Shown in pieces: positions 32,969-41,372 of a DNA stretch of 64,000 nt. Below the pieces are notes generated by a model. It was not told the origin of the DNA. It saw only the letters and a list, made by a program, of their open reading frames with translations, and made no database searches. Position numbers and translations under genes: made by a program. The DNA comes from Streptomyces sp. WMMC500 (lineage in GTDB: Bacteria; Actinomycetota; Actinomycetes; Streptomycetales; Streptomycetaceae): contig NZ_CP114905.1 of assembly GCF_027497195.1 (NCBI RefSeq), positions 8,348,001-8,412,000 of the forward strand, written 5' to 3'. Numbering within the stretch: the first letter of the stretch is position 1; the number at the start of each line of letters is the position of its first letter.

Positions 32969-34138
32969 ATGCCCCGGCGCCGCACCCGGCTCACCGCAGC
33001 CGCAGGCACCGCCACCGCGTTCGCCGCCGCCGCGGCGCTCCTCGCCGCGGGCTGCGCCCCGGCCGACCCCTCCGCCGCGCCCGCCGCGGCCGGACCCGGG
33101 CCCGAAGCCCGGCCGTTCACGCTGCTGGCGACCGGCGACGTCATCCCGTACCCCTCGATCATGGAGCAGGCGGCCGAGGACGGCGGGGGCGAGGACCACG
33201 ACTTCCGGCCCATGTTCGCCGCCGTTGCGCCCACCGTGGCCGCGGCCGACCTCGCGCTGTGCCACCTGGAGACCCCCCTCGGGCCGCCGGAGGGGCCCTT
33301 CACCGGCTACCCGTCGTTCCAGTCCCCGCCCGGGCTCGCCGCCGCGCTGCGCGACGTCGGCTACGACGGCTGCTCCACCGCCTCCAACCACGCGCTCGAC
33401 TCCGGCGCCGACGGCGTACGCCGCACCCTCGACGCCCTCGACGGCGCCGGCCTGCACTACGCCGGCACCGGCCGCACCCGCGCCGAGTCCGCCCGCCCCG
33501 CCCTGCTGCGCGCCGGCGGCGCCCGGGTCGCCCACCTCTCGTACACCTACGGCAGCAACGCCGCCGTCCCCGCCGACGCACCCTGGTCCGTCAGGCTTCT
33601 CGACCCCCGTGAGGTCGTCGCCGACGCCCGCGCCGCCCGCCGGGCGGGGGCCGACGTGGTCGTCGTCAGCGTGCACTGGGGAACCGAGTGGCAGCAGGAG
33701 CCGGACGCCGCCCAGCGGCGCCTCGCCGACCGGCTGACGCGCTCGCGCAGCGCCGGACGCAAGGACGTCGACCTGATCGTCGGCACCCACAACCACGTGC
33801 CGCAGCCGTACGAGAAGGTCAACGGCACCTGGGTCGTCTACGGCCTCGGCGACCAGGTCGCGAGCTTCATCCCGTCGATGTACCGCGGCAACGAGGGCTC
33901 CGCGGCCCGCTTCACCTTCACCCCCGCCCGCGACGGCTGGCACGTGACCCGCGCGGAGTTCCTCGCCCAGCACGCGGACACCGGGCCGCCGTTCCGGGTG
34001 GTGCCGGCGACACCGGAGAGGTTTCCGGAGGTCCACGCGCGGGTGCGCGCCGCCGTCCTCAGCCGCGGCGCGGCGGCGGACGGCCTGACCGAGGCGTCCT
34101 TCTCCACCGGGAGGGAAGACGACGCGGACGGCCGCTGA
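32969..34138 (+). CDS. CapA-like (PGA_cap) metallophosphatase-fold lipoprotein
   Basis: A 389-aa exported protein. The signal peptide ends in the lipobox LLAAGC. The mature protein belongs to the poly-gamma-glutamate capsule CapA/calcineurin-like fold: ATGDVIPYPS, HLETPLG, STASNHALDSG, VVSVHWGTEW and GTHNHVPQPYE supply the metal-binding residues. In actinomycetes such proteins occur without capB/capC, so a cell-wall or phosphate role is as likely as polyglutamate export. ATG 32969 follows AAGGGGG. The upstream 100 bp are unusually A-rich (around 32895-32925), consistent with a promoter. Confidence 0.8.
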   Translation: MPRRRTRLTAAAGTATAFAAAAALLAAGCAPADPSAAPAAAGPGPEARPFTLLATGDVIPYPSIMEQAAEDGGGEDHDFRPMFAAVAPTVAAADLALCHLETPLGPPEGPFTGYPSFQSPPGLAAALRDVGYDGCSTASNHALDSGADGVRRTLDALDGAGLHYAGTGRTRAESARPALLRAGGARVAHLSYTYGSNAAVPADAPWSVRLLDPREVVADARAARRAGADVVVVSVHWGTEWQQEPDAAQRRLADRLTRSRSAGRKDVDLIVGTHNHVPQPYEKVNGTWVVYGLGDQVASFIPSMYRGNEGSAARFTFTPARDGWHVTRAEFLAQHADTGPPFRVVPATPERFPEVHARVRAAVLSRGAAADGLTEASFSTGREDDADGR

Positions 34139-34151
34139 CGGGCCCGGCGCC

Positions 34152-35021
34152 TCAGTGTGCGGAGTCGCCGGCCTCCGGGTCCAGCGCGCCCCCCGCGACG
34201 AGGGCGAAGATCAGGATCCCGAGCAGCACGCGGTAGATGACGAAGGGCGCGAAGCTGCGGGTCGTGATGAACTTCATGAACCACGCGATGACGGCATATC
34301 CGACGACGAAGGCGATGAGCGTGGCGACCACGGTCCCGCCCCAGTTCATGTGCGTCGCCCCGGGGACCTCCTTGAGCTCGAACAGCCCGGAGGCGAGCAC
34401 CGCGGGGATGGCCAGCAGAAACGAGTAACGGGCCGCGGCCTCGCGGCTGTAGTTCAGGAACAGGCCGCCGGTGATCGTCGCGCCCGAGCGGGAGACGCCC
34501 GGCACCAGCGCGAGCGCCTGGGCGAGGCCGAAGAGCAGCCCGTCGCGGGTGTTGAGGTCCTTGAGTTCCTTCCGCTGCACCACCGCCCGGTGCCGGCCGC
34601 CGCCGCCGGAGGCGCGCCAGTCGGCGAAGCCGAGGATCAGGCCCATCACGATCAGCGTGGTGGCGATCAGCCGCAGATCGCGGAACGGGCCCTCGATCGA
34701 CTCCTGGAACGTCAGCCCCAGCACCCCGATGGGGATCGAGCCGACGATCACCAGCCAGCCCATCTTCGCGTCGTGGTCGGAGCGCATCGCCTTGTCCGTC
34801 AGCGAGCGGAACCAGGCGGAGACGATCCGCGCGATGTCCTTGCGGAAGTAGATCAGCACGGCGGTCTCCGTGCCGATCTGGGTGATCGCCGTGAAGGCCG
34901 CGCCCGGGTCCTCCCAGCCGGCGAAGGCCGCCGTGAGCCGGAGGTGGGCGCTGGAGGAGATCGGCAGGAATTCCGTCAGCCCTTGGACGAGTCCGAGGAT
35001 GACTGCTTCGAACCAGCTCAT
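34152..35021 (-). CDS. uppP: undecaprenyl-diphosphatase
   Basis: A 289-aa integral membrane phosphatase (BacA/UppP) that recycles undecaprenyl pyrophosphate for peptidoglycan synthesis and gives bacitracin tolerance. The signature segments are VQGLTEFLPISSSAHLRL near the N-terminus and PGVSRSGATI near residue 178, with several membrane helices. I chose ATG 35021 because the family begins with MSWFEA-like sequence; a GTG four codons upstream is closer to an AAGGA site and is an alternative. The frame continues far upstream without meaning. It converges on the CapA-like gene, leaving only 13 bp. Confidence 0.93.
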   Translation of the reverse strand: MSWFEAVILGLVQGLTEFLPISSSAHLRLTAAFAGWEDPGAAFTAITQIGTETAVLIYFRKDIARIVSAWFRSLTDKAMRSDHDAKMGWLVIVGSIPIGVLGLTFQESIEGPFRDLRLIATTLIVMGLILGFADWRASGGGGRHRAVVQRKELKDLNTRDGLLFGLAQALALVPGVSRSGATITGGLFLNYSREAAARYSFLLAIPAVLASGLFELKEVPGATHMNWGGTVVATLIAFVVGYAVIAWFMKFITTRSFAPFVIYRVLLGILIFALVAGGALDPEAGDSAH

Positions 35022-35068
35022 ACGGGGCTGCACATGTCCTTGAGTTCGCTGACGGGTTGCAGGAGATG

Positions 35069-35884
35069 TTAAGGCCCCGGCCTGAGGCGCGTGGCCCCAG
35101 GGTCGGCTGCGGCCACAGCCCCCGGGCGGGTGGCGGGCTCGGCCGCGAGTACGTCGGAAGAGATCACTCCGCCCGGGAGGGCCGGTCCGCCGGAGCGCCG
35201 GCGGCGGCGCAGGGCGACCGCGGCGCCGCCCGCCATGCTGGCGACGATGAATCCGAGGGCGGCGAGGAAGACGGGGGAGAGGGGGTCGGAGGCCCGGCTG
35301 CCGGCGATCACGTACGCGGCGGTGTTCGGCACGCAGCCCACGGCGGTGGCCACCAGGAACGGCGTCCAGTTCATCCGGGAGACCGCGGCGGCGTAGTTCA
35401 CGCCCGCGAACGGCACGCCGGGAAAGGTGCGCAGCACCAGCATCGAACGGAAGCTGTGCCGGCTGAGCTGCCGGTCCGCGGCGGTGAGCAGCCGCCCGCG
35501 CAGCAGCGGGCGCAGCGCGTCCTGGCCGAGCAGCCGGCCGATCCCGAACGCGACGCCCGCGCCCAGCACCGTGCCGGACACCGACCCGGCCAGACCCGCC
35601 TGGGCGCCGAAGAGCGTGCCGGAGGCGAGGTTGAGCAGCGGACGCGGTACGAGGGCCGCGGTGCACAGCCCGTACGCGACGGCGAAGACGAGTACCGCCG
35701 ACAGGCCGGTGAACTGCGGCGGCAGGCCGTCGAGGAGCAGCCGGTGCGGCCGCCAGACGAGCACGGCGACCGCCGCGCCGGCGAGGAGCGCGAGGAGCAG
35801 ACCGAGCCGGGAGCGCGGGGACAGCAGAGCCCGGCCGCAGCGCACGGCGCGGCCGACGACGGGCGCCTCGGCGGTTTCGGGCAC
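35069..35884 (-). CDS. TVP38/TMEM64 (DedA-like, VTT-domain) membrane protein
   Basis: A 271-aa membrane protein. The SNARE-associated/VTT core is seen in PRPLLNLASGTLFG, GIGRLLG, FRSMLVLRTFPGVPFAGVNY and NTAAYVIAG, with about six hydrophobic segments; the C-terminal 45 residues are a charged tail. Family members are linked to lipid scrambling and carrier-lipid transport, which fits its place directly upstream of uppP on the same strand (47-bp gap). The pair may form an operon for undecaprenyl-phosphate recycling, an inference from position. Confidence 0.8.
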   Translation of the reverse strand: MPETAEAPVVGRAVRCGRALLSPRSRLGLLLALLAGAAVAVLVWRPHRLLLDGLPPQFTGLSAVLVFAVAYGLCTAALVPRPLLNLASGTLFGAQAGLAGSVSGTVLGAGVAFGIGRLLGQDALRPLLRGRLLTAADRQLSRHSFRSMLVLRTFPGVPFAGVNYAAAVSRMNWTPFLVATAVGCVPNTAAYVIAGSRASDPLSPVFLAALGFIVASMAGGAAVALRRRRRSGGPALPGGVISSDVLAAEPATRPGAVAAADPGATRLRPGP

Positions 35885-36097
35885 GGTGGGAGCCTAACCG
35901 ACGGGGCCGCGCCCGTACCCCGGCCTCCCCCTCAACTCCCGCCGCTGTGGTGGCGCTCACGTCCCACGAGCCCTGCGCCGCCCCCGCGGCCCCGGACGCC
36001 TCCCCGGCCCCGGGCCGGCGGCCCCGCACGCTCCTGTGACGCCTCCCCGGTCCGGGGGCTGAAAACCGTTCGACGTGCACGGGGCCCGTACCCGATC

Positions 36098-36226
36098 ATG
36101 GTGGGCATGTTCCGGTACGCCTCCCTCGCGCACACGTCCGCCGCAGCGGACGCGCTGAAGGCTGTGCCGGCCGCACTCGCGGCAGCAACCGCAGCCGACG
36201 GCGCCCGAATCCGCCCCTTCCCGTGA
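36098..36226 (+). CDS. possible leader ORF upstream of the EF-Tu gene
   Basis: A 42-codon frame starting ATG GTG GGC ATG. Third positions are mostly G/C and the predicted peptide is Ala-rich, ending in ARIRPFP. It stops 10 bp before a hairpin and 79 bp before EF-Tu. No good ribosome site precedes either ATG (36098 or 36107), so it may be leaderless or not translated at all. The order small ORF, hairpin, gene is that of an attenuator. Confidence 0.3.
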   Translation: MVGMFRYASLAHTSAAADALKAVPAALAAATAADGARIRPFP

Positions 36227-36236
36227 TCGCTCCAGC

Positions 36237-36267
36237 GGACCCCCGCGGGGGAGGGCCGGCGGGGTCC
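36237..36267 (+). promoter_or_regulatory. hairpin in the EF-Tu leader
   Basis: GGACCCCCGC (36237-36246) pairs with GCGGGGTCC (36259-36267) with one bulged C. It is positioned between the small upstream ORF and the EF-Tu start, so it could be a terminator of upstream transcription or an attenuator. Confidence 0.4.
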
Positions 36268-36305
36268 GGGGTCCGCGCAGCCACTGCGATCCGCGAGGAA
36301 GAACC

Positions 36306-37475
36306 ATGCCCAAGCAGGCGTACGTGCGCACGAAGCCGCACGTCAACATCGGCACGATGGGGCACGTCGACCACGGCAAGACCACGCTGACGGCCGCGAT
36401 CACCAAGGTGCTCAGCGACCGCGGCACCGGCACCTTCGTCCCGTTCGACCGCATCGACCGGGCGCCGGAGGAGGCCGCGCGCGGCATCACCATCAACATC
36501 GCGCACGTCGAGTACGAGACGGCGGCCCGCCACTACGCGCACGTCGACATGCCCGGCCACGCCGACTTCGTGAAGAACATGGTCACGGGCGCGGCCCAAC
36601 TCGACGGCGCGATCCTGGTGATCTCCGCGGTCGAGGGCGTCATGCCGCAGACCGCGGAGCACGTGCTGCTCGCCCGGCAGGTGGGCGTACGGCACGTGGT
36701 CGTCGCGCTCAACAAGGCCGACGCCGGCGACCCGGAGCTGACCGACCTCGTCGAGCTGGAGGTCCGCGAGCTGCTGACCGCGCACGGGTACCCGGGCGAG
36801 GAGGTACCGGTGGTCCGCGTCTCCGGCCTGCGCGCGCTCGCGGGCGACCCGGCGTGGACCCGGGCGATCGTGGACCTGCTCGACGCGGTCGACGCGTACG
36901 TGCCCATGCCCGAGCGGCACGTGGACGCGCCGTTCCTGCTGCCCGTGGAGAACGTGCTCACCATCACCGGCCGCGGGACGGTCGTCACCGGCGCCGCCGA
37001 GCGCGGCACGGTGCGCGTGGGGGACCGGGTGCAGGTGCTCGGGGCGGAGGTCGAGACGGTCGTCACCGGGCTGGAGACATTCGGCAAGCCGATGGACGCC
37101 GCGCAGGCAGGCGACAACGTCGCGCTGCTGCTGCGCGGCGTCGCGCGCGACGCGGTGCGCCGCGGGCACGTCGTCGCCGAGCCGGGCAGCGTCGTGCCGC
37201 GGCGGCGGTTCACCGCCGAGGTGTACCTGCTGTCGGCGGCCGAGGGCGGTCGCCGTACGGCCGTCTCGACCGGCTACCGGCCGCAGTTCTACATCAGGAC
37301 CGCGGACGTCGTCGGCGACGTCGACCTCGGCGCGACCGCCGTCGCCCGGCCCGGCGACACCGTCGCCATGACGGTGGAGCTGGGCCGCGAGGTGCCGCTC
37401 GAAGCGGGGCTCGGCTTCGCGATCCGCGAGGGCGGGCGCACCGTCGGCGCGGGCACCGTCACCGGGCTGGGCTGA
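36306..37475 (+). CDS. tuf3: divergent elongation factor Tu (EF-Tu3 type)
   Basis: A 389-aa EF-Tu paralogue of the kind known as tuf3 in Streptomyces, which carries aminoacyl-tRNA to the ribosome and has been tied to kirromycin resistance. The G-domain motifs are GHVDHGKT (19-26), switch I RGITIN, D81-MPGH and NKAD; domains 2 and 3 follow ([35 protein letters not shown]). Compared with canonical EF-Tu, DCPGH is changed to DMPGH, EEKARG to EEAARG, and the C-terminus ends in GTVTGLG. It stands alone, without rpsL, rpsG or fusA, and is closed by a strong terminator. Confidence 0.9.
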   Translation: MPKQAYVRTKPHVNIGTMGHVDHGKTTLTAAITKVLSDRGTGTFVPFDRIDRAPEEAARGITINIAHVEYETAARHYAHVDMPGHADFVKNMVTGAAQLDGAILVISAVEGVMPQTAEHVLLARQVGVRHVVVALNKADAGDPELTDLVELEVRELLTAHGYPGEEVPVVRVSGLRALAGDPAWTRAIVDLLDAVDAYVPMPERHVDAPFLLPVENVLTITGRGTVVTGAAERGTVRVGDRVQVLGAEVETVVTGLETFGKPMDAAQAGDNVALLLRGVARDAVRRGHVVAEPGSVVPRRRFTAEVYLLSAAEGGRRTAVSTGYRPQFYIRTADVVGDVDLGATAVARPGDTVAMTVELGREVPLEAGLGFAIREGGRTVGAGTVTGLG

Positions 37476-37490
37476 CCCCGGCCCGCCGCC

Positions 37491-37532
37491 GCCCGCCTTC
37501 CGTATCCGCGCATCCGGGTACGGAAGGCGGGC
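37491..37532. terminator. strong terminator after EF-Tu gene
   Basis: A perfect 14-bp stem, GCCCGCCTTCCGTA (37491-37504) with TACGGAAGGCGGGC (37519-37532), and a 14-nt loop. This is among the strongest hairpins in the window and lies directly between the EF-Tu and methyltransferase-fold genes. Confidence 0.85.
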
Positions 37533-37545
37533 CTCCTCCGCCACA

Positions 37546-38418
37546 ATGTCCGGTGTGGAGGAGCCCGTCCCCGTCGTCGCCGCCGTGGACGGCGGCACCG
37601 CGAGGCTGCTGCCGGACGTCGACCGCCCGCGCGCGTACCTGCTCACGGTCGAGGGCGCCCCGCAGTCGTACGTCGACCTCGACGACGCCACGCACCTGGA
37701 GTTCGAGTACGCGCGCCGGCTCGCGCACGTCGTGGACCTCGGCTTCCCGCCCGGACGACCGCTGGACGCCGTGCACCTCGGCGGCGGCGCGCTGACCCTG
37801 CCCCGGTACGTGGCGGCGACCCGGCCCGGCTCCCGGCAGGAGGTCGCCGAGGCCGACCGCGGGGTGATCGCCCTGGTCGCCGAGCACCTGCCGCTGCCGC
37901 CGGAGTGCGGCGTGGAGGTACGTGCCCTCGACGCCCGCACCGCGCTGGAGCGGCGCCCGGCGGCGAGCTGCGACCTGGTCATCGCCGACGTCTACGGCGG
38001 CGCCCGGGTGCCGGCGCACGTCGCGTCGCTGGAGTTCGCCGGCGCCGCCGCCCGCGCCCTGCGCCCGGACGGGCTGTACGTCGCGAACCTCGCCGACAGC
38101 GCGCCGTTCCGCTTCCTCGGCTCCCAACTGGCCACCGCCGCGGCCGTCTTCCCCGAGCTGTGCCTGATCGCGGAGCCCTCGGTGCTGCGCGGCCGGCGCT
38201 TCGGCAACATCCTGGTGGTGGCGGCGAAGCGCGACGCGGACGCCGGCCCGGCGCTGCCGCTCACCGAGCTGGCCCGGCGCACCGCCGGCGACCCGTTCCC
38301 CGCCCGCGTCGAGTACGGGCCCGCGCTGCGGCGGCTGATGGCCGGCGCTCAGCCGGTCACGGACGCCGACGCCGTGCCCTCGCCCGAGCCGCCCGACGAC
38401 GCCTTCACGATCGGCTGA
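37546..38418 (+). CDS. spermidine synthase-like SAM-binding protein
   Basis: A 290-aa protein with the Rossmann fold of spermidine synthases and methyltransferases: VHLGGGALTLPRYVA (motif I), EADRGVIALV, RALDARTAL, and VIADVYGG. It lacks the membrane half found in fused MFS forms and lacks a clear polyamine-site signature, so polyamine synthesis is not assured. The last about 23 codons overlap the convergent MFS gene by 70 bp. Both overlapping tails are low-complexity and probably not structurally important. Confidence 0.75.
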   Translation: MSGVEEPVPVVAAVDGGTARLLPDVDRPRAYLLTVEGAPQSYVDLDDATHLEFEYARRLAHVVDLGFPPGRPLDAVHLGGGALTLPRYVAATRPGSRQEVAEADRGVIALVAEHLPLPPECGVEVRALDARTALERRPAASCDLVIADVYGGARVPAHVASLEFAGAAARALRPDGLYVANLADSAPFRFLGSQLATAAAVFPELCLIAEPSVLRGRRFGNILVVAAKRDADAGPALPLTELARRTAGDPFPARVEYGPALRRLMAGAQPVTDADAVPSPEPPDDAFTIG

Positions 38419-39755
38419 CCCGCCGGCTGCTGCGCCGGCCGGCCCTCGTCCGCACCGGTGGACCCCGCCGCCGCGTGCTCCGTACGCCGCAACCGCCGTA
38501 CGTCCGGCACGCACAGCACCGCCGCGGTCAGCAGGACGACCAGCGCCGCGCAGCCCCACAGCGCGGCCGACCGGCCCACCAGGTCCTGCATCGGCCCGGC
38601 GAGCGCCGTGGTCACGGGGATCAGCGCGATCGAGCCCAGCCAGTCGTACGACGACACGCGCGACAGCTTGTCCTCGGGGATCTCCTGGTGCAGCGCCATC
38701 ATCCACGCCACCGCGAAGACCTCGACCGCCAGGCCGGACACGAACATCACCGCCGCCAGGCCCAGCGCCGGCAGCGGCACCGCCAGCCCCGCGGCGGGCA
38801 GCGCGAGCGGGAAGACGCACAGCACCCCGGCGAGCAGCATCCGCCGCGGCTTCCACCGCGTCATCACCAGCGCCCCCGCCAGCGTCCCCGCGGCGAACGC
38901 CCCCATCGCCAGACCCCAGGGCCCGGCGCCGCCGAGGTGTTCGCGGGCGACCAGCGGCCCGTACACCGCCTCGGCCGCGGCCACCACGGCGTTGACGACC
39001 GCGAACTGCAGCACGATCGACCAGAGCCAGGGCCGCCCCGTCACCTCCTGCCAGCCGACCTTCAGGTCCGTGAGGATGCTGCCGCCGGGCTGCCGCTCGG
39101 GGATGCCGCTGACGTCGAGGAACGCCCGCAGCGCCGCGGCGACGGCGAACGCGGCCGCGTCCACGGCCAGCACCCACCCCGGCCCCACCGCCGCGACCAT
39201 CGCCCCGCCGAGCGCGGCCCCGCCGATGCCGGCGCCGTTGATGCCGACGCGGAAGAGCGCGAAGGCGCGGCCCGCCTGCTCGCCGGTGACCGACGAGAGC
39301 ACCATGCCCTCGGCGGCGGGGGCGAAGAACGCGTGCCCCGTACCGCCGACCGCGGAGAGCACGACCATCTGCCACACGTGCGCCTCGCCGGTGATGACCA
39401 GCGCCGCGAAGAGGCCCTGCGAGGTGCAGTTGACGGCGTTCGCGACGACCATCACCCGGTGCCGCGGGATCCGGTCGGCGACCGCGCCGCCGACGAGCAC
39501 GAAGACGATGAGCGCCGTCGTCCGCGCCGCCGCGACCAGGCCGACGTCGGTGGCGGAGCCGCCCGCTTCGAGCACCGCGAACGCCGAGGCGATCAGCGCG
39601 CCCGAGGCGCCGAGGCCGGTGATCACCGCGGCCAGGGACAGCAGCGTGTAGTTGCGCCCCGCCCAGCGGGGGCGGGGCGCGGGCCCGGAGGCGGCTGCGG
39701 GTTCCCGTACGGGAACCGGCGGGGGATCGGCGTCGGGCGCGGGGGGACGGGTCAC
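38349..39755 (-). CDS. MFS transporter
   Basis: A 468-aa major facilitator with an N-terminal Pro-rich cytoplasmic extension (about 30 residues), around twelve membrane segments and the loop motif GGAVADRIPRHRVM after helix 2. HAFFAPAAEGMV and RVGINGAGIGGAALGG match the enterobactin-exporter-like/MFS_3 group of drug and siderophore exporters. The substrate is unknown. The C-terminal 40 residues are low-complexity and lie antisense to the end of the spermidine synthase-like gene. Confidence 0.85.
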   Translation of the reverse strand: MTRPPAPDADPPPVPVREPAAASGPAPRPRWAGRNYTLLSLAAVITGLGASGALIASAFAVLEAGGSATDVGLVAAARTTALIVFVLVGGAVADRIPRHRVMVVANAVNCTSQGLFAALVITGEAHVWQMVVLSAVGGTGHAFFAPAAEGMVLSSVTGEQAGRAFALFRVGINGAGIGGAALGGAMVAAVGPGWVLAVDAAAFAVAAALRAFLDVSGIPERQPGGSILTDLKVGWQEVTGRPWLWSIVLQFAVVNAVVAAAEAVYGPLVAREHLGGAGPWGLAMGAFAAGTLAGALVMTRWKPRRMLLAGVLCVFPLALPAAGLAVPLPALGLAAVMFVSGLAVEVFAVAWMMALHQEIPEDKLSRVSSYDWLGSIALIPVTTALAGPMQDLVGRSAALWGCAALVVLLTAAVLCVPDVRRLRRTEHAAAGSTGADEGRPAQQPAGQPIVKASSGGSGEGTASASVTG

Positions 39756-39804
39756 CCGCGGACTATGCCGGGCTCACCGGCCCCCTGCCAAGTGGGTTCT
39801 GCGC

Positions 39805-40752
39805 TCAGCCCTCCAGCGGGCGCAGGCTGTCCATGATCTTGGCGATGGTGTCCTCCGGCACCTCGTCCTCCACGCCGGTGTCGCTGTACAGGACCCAGGT
39901 GGCGAACTCGCCGTTGACGTCGGTGTAGGTGAAGGCGACGATCTTGCCGTCGGCCGAGCACTTGGTCTCGCGCGGCACGCCGGTGACCGTCGCGGTGGCC
40001 ATGTGCCCCTTCAGCCCGTGCTTGCTGGCGAACGGCACCGGCTCGGTCTGCTTGACGGTCGCCTTCTTGCTGGTGTTGAAGGCGGCGTTGGCCCAGGCGC
40101 CGGCCTCGTTCTCGACGGCTTCCTTGGTGTTCTTCGCGCCTATGCCGCCCTTGGTGCCGGCACCGGCGCGGCTGGCGTACTTGCAGATGCCGTCCTTGTA
40201 GAGCGCCGCCCCGGTCATCGACACCAGAGGGCCGGAGTCGTCCTCGAAGCCGATGGTCATGGTCGGGGACTGCACCTCCCACTCCGGGGGCACGTCGTAG
40301 ACGTTGTGGCGCTTGGCGTTGTAGACGGCCTTCCAGCCGGAGACGACCGGTTCGATCTTCTGGTCGTCGGCGCGCCCGCGCGGGTTGTCGGGGTCGTCCT
40401 GCAGCAGGGGCTTCTTCGGCGCCGAAGGCGAGGACGAAGCCGAGGGCGAACCTCCGCCGCCTCCGGGACTCGCCTGGCCGCCGCCGTCGCCGTCGCCGTC
40501 GAGCAGCACCACGCCCGTCACGGCCGCCGCGGCGAGCACGGCGACCGCGCCGATGACGGCGACGGCGACGCGGGGGCTCGTCCCGCTCTTCGCGGGTACC
40601 GGCGCACCGGGCGGGGCCGACTGCCCCCACTGCCCCTGCTGCTGGAACTGCTGCTGTCCGTCGTAGCCCTGCGGGCCGTGCGGGGCGGGCTGTTGCTGGT
40701 ACGGGTTCGGCTGCTGGTGCTGCTCGCCCCCGGGCTGCTGTCCTGGCCACAT
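39805..40752 (-). CDS. membrane-anchored protein with Gln/Pro-rich N-terminus
   Basis: A 315-aa protein: MWPGQQ start, a Gln/Pro-rich cytoplasmic stretch (about 60 residues), one membrane helix (VAVAVIGAVAVLAAAAVTGVV), a Ser/Gly/Pro linker, and an extracellular domain of about 190 residues containing two Cys (GICKY and ETKCS). No enzyme motif is seen; such architecture is common in Streptomyces surface proteins. Start at 40752 is favoured because a -10-like TATGTT (40760-40765) ends 7 nt upstream, giving a leaderless mRNA. It is divergent from the DUF4442 gene, with a palindrome between them. Confidence 0.72.
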   Translation of the reverse strand: MWPGQQPGGEQHQQPNPYQQQPAPHGPQGYDGQQQFQQQGQWGQSAPPGAPVPAKSGTSPRVAVAVIGAVAVLAAAAVTGVVLLDGDGDGGGQASPGGGGGSPSASSSPSAPKKPLLQDDPDNPRGRADDQKIEPVVSGWKAVYNAKRHNVYDVPPEWEVQSPTMTIGFEDDSGPLVSMTGAALYKDGICKYASRAGAGTKGGIGAKNTKEAVENEAGAWANAAFNTSKKATVKQTEPVPFASKHGLKGHMATATVTGVPRETKCSADGKIVAFTYTDVNGEFATWVLYSDTGVEDEVPEDTIAKIMDSLRPLEG

Positions 40753-40759
40753 GCGGAAC

Positions 40760-40765
40760 AACATA
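40760..40765 (-). promoter_or_regulatory. -10 box, leaderless start of the 39805 gene
   Basis: On the minus strand TATGTT is followed by 7 nt and then the ATG at 40752, so transcription should start at or next to the start codon. Confidence 0.4.
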
Positions 40766-40792
40766 GCTGGCGAGAGGGAGTGGTCACACTTA

Positions 40793-40806
40793 TTACCCGT
40801 TGGTAA
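40793..40806. promoter_or_regulatory. palindrome between divergent genes
   Basis: TTACC-CGTT-GGTAA is a perfect 5-bp inverted repeat with a 4-bp spacer. It overlaps the -10-like TAACGT (40804-40809) of the DUF4442 gene, whose ATG follows 6 nt later. A bound repressor would block that promoter. Confidence 0.5.
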
Positions 40807-40815
40807 CGTGGTCAC

Positions 40816-41268
40816 ATGTCAGACACCATGCCGCCGCTGGGCGAGCTCCTTCAGGCATCGGTTCCCATGGTCCGCACGCTCGGCCTCGTCTACGACGAGA
40901 TCACCCCGCAGGCCGCCACCGTCCGCCTCCCCGACCGGCCCGAGTACCGCAACCACGTCGGCGGCCCGCACGCCGGCGCCATGTTCACCCTCGCCGAGTC
41001 GGCGACCGGGGCCGTCGTGATCGCCGCGTTCGGCGACCAGATGGAGCGTGCCGTGCCGTTGCCGGTGCGCGCGGAGATCGACTTCCTGAAGGTCGCCAGG
41101 GGCGACGTCACCGCCAAGGCGCGGCTGGGCCGGCCCGTTGCCGAGGTCGTGGCCGAACTCGACGCCGGGCAGCGGCCGGAGTTCCCGGTCGAGGTCGACA
41201 TCGTCCGCGGGGACGGCGCGGTCAGCGGGCGGATGACGGTGCTGTGGACGCTGCGCCCCAACGACTGA
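40816..41268 (+). CDS. DUF4442 hotdog-fold thioesterase-like protein
   Basis: A 150-aa single hotdog domain. The central helix segment HVGGPHAGAMFTLAESATGAV corresponds to the family's active-site helix, and VRAEIDFLKVARGDV to the following strand. Relatives bind or hydrolyse acyl-CoA or acyl-ACP. A -10-like TAACGT 6 nt before the ATG predicts a leaderless message, and the TTACC palindrome covers that region. Specific substrate unknown. Confidence 0.8.
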   Translation: MSDTMPPLGELLQASVPMVRTLGLVYDEITPQAATVRLPDRPEYRNHVGGPHAGAMFTLAESATGAVVIAAFGDQMERAVPLPVRAEIDFLKVARGDVTAKARLGRPVAEVVAELDAGQRPEFPVEVDIVRGDGAVSGRMTVLWTLRPND

Positions 41269-41319
41269 GCCGAGGGGAGGCTGCCGGGCGCGTCGGTACG
41301 GTACGCACCGGCGCCCCGG

Positions 41320-41355
41320 CTCGTGCCGGCGCCCCCGCTCGTGCCGGCGCCCCCG
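41320..41355. repeat. 18-bp tandem duplication
   Basis: The unit CTCGTGCCGGCGCCCCCG occurs twice head to tail, and a partial third copy begins upstream (GGCGCCCCGG). It lies in the spacer between the DUF4442 and carbonic-anhydrase-like 3' ends, probably from replication slippage. Confidence 0.8.
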
Positions 41356-41372
41356 CTCCGGGGACCCGCGTC

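Larger units (their letters stand above)
35885..36305. other. intergenic region before the EF-Tu gene
   Basis: The left 210 bp are GC-rich with no clear gene. A short coding-like frame (36098-36226) and then a hairpin (36237-36267) precede the EF-Tu ribosome site GCGAGGAAGAACC. This looks like a regulated leader rather than empty spacer. Confidence 0.45.

Noticed and set aside
34152..36080. 642-aa extended version of undecaprenyl-diphosphatase
   Set aside because: The first 350 codons are a shadow of the TVP38-type gene; the true protein starts with MSWFEA near 35021.
41320..41355. Start of a CRISPR-like or clustered repeat
   Set aside because: Only two adjacent 18-bp units without spacers; simple tandem duplication.
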